A DNA stretch of 6,348 bases from Microbacteriaceae bacterium (GTDB lineage Bacteria > Actinomycetota > Actinomycetes > Actinomycetales > Microbacteriaceae). Both the position numbers and the translations under genes were made by a program. Below are positions 6,138-6,348 of this stretch, in pieces. Positions within the stretch are counted from its first letter, which is position 1. Each line of letters begins with the position of its first letter. A model generated the notes under the pieces. It was not told where the DNA came from. It saw only the letters and a list, made by a program, of their open reading frames with translations, and did no database searches. The stretch spans positions 1 through 6,348 of the forward strand of contig JAUZFY010000084.1 in assembly GCA_030840185.1 (NCBI GenBank), read 5' to 3'.

Positions 6138-6348
6138 ATGCCGGATCAGACAAACGAACAGCCGACCACATTTCTCGGACGAACGGGAGTGGAAGTCTCC
6201 CGACTCGCCCTTGGCACCATGATGTTCGGCGACTGGGGCAACAAGGATCATGACGACTCGATCCGCATCATCCACCGTGCGGTGGATGCCGGAATCAATC
6301 TCATCGACACCGCGGACATTTACTCGTTCGGCGAATCGGAGGAGATAG
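6138..6348 (+). CDS. Aldo/keto reductase, N-terminal part, 3' end cut by the window
   Basis: NADPH-dependent cytoplasmic oxidoreductase of the AKR superfamily ((beta/alpha)8 barrel); the substrate is unknown. Seventy residues are visible and the frame is still open at the last base. Seen: FLGRTGVEVSRLALGTMMFG (residues 12-31), the usual first strand of bacterial AKRs with the small-residue turn; then HRAVDAGINLIDTADIYSFG (46-65), which holds the catalytic Asp57 and Tyr62 of the D-x4-Y pattern. The catalytic Lys and His and the cofactor-binding C-terminus lie beyond the window. Full-length relatives are about 300-350 residues. The start at 6138 is set by the immediate onset of family homology and by the -10-like TAGGGT 7 bases upstream. 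It lies 125 bp after the Rieske stop with GC-rich tandem repeats between, so it probably has its own promoter. The TAG in the final bases is out of frame. Confidence 0.94.
   Translation, partial: MPDQTNEQPTTFLGRTGVEVSRLALGTMMFGDWGNKDHDDSIRIIHRAVDAGINLIDTADIYSFGESEEI

Noticed and set aside
5925..6275. Minus-strand ORF with a repeated RTTGHAPDY peptide
   Set aside because: The peptide repeat is a by-product of the 57-bp DNA duplication (19 codons). The frame is antisense to the Rieske and aldo/keto reductase genes and has no ribosome site that I can see.

Overview
The window is high-GC DNA (third codon positions mostly G or C) from an actinobacterium. The class A penicillin-binding protein without a PASTA tail, the DUF2231-Rieske protein and the apparently leaderless gene start fit Micrococcales, and I suspect Microbacteriaceae. 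That placement is inference; there is no rRNA or other marker gene here.

Layout. (1) 1-2085, plus strand: the 3' part of a 14-helix DHA2-type MFS exporter, followed 18 bp later by a MarR-family regulator. This looks like a drug-efflux operon with its own regulator. (2) 2086-2274: a short convergent spacer holding two exact copies of a 22-bp direct repeat. (3) 2275-4479, minus strand: a complete bifunctional class A penicillin-binding protein (GT51 glycosyltransferase plus transpeptidase). (4) 4480-5133: about 650 bp with no recognisable gene family. It holds a tandem array with an exact 14-bp period, a plausible 85-residue proline-rich disordered ORF on the minus strand, and a candidate stress-sigma promoter facing right. 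(5) 5134-6012, plus strand: a membrane DUF2231 domain fused to a Rieske [2Fe-2S] domain. (6) 5997-6103: GC-rich 19-bp tandem repeats with a 57-bp higher-order duplication. They begin inside the last codons of the Rieske gene and include its stop codon. (7) 6138 to the end, plus strand: the N-terminus of an aldo/keto reductase. A TANNNT -10 element sits 7 bp before its ATG, suggesting a leaderless mRNA.

How the genes relate. The MFS and MarR genes form one functional unit. The penicillin-binding protein builds the cell wall and is transcribed toward that unit. The Rieske-DUF2231 protein and the aldo/keto reductase are both redox proteins in the same direction, but the tandem repeats and a separate promoter between them suggest independent transcription. 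I see no tRNA, rRNA, CRISPR array, insertion sequence or phage gene. The main candidates for undescribed biology are the repeat-bearing spacers and the small ORF; the protein-coding genes belong to known families.
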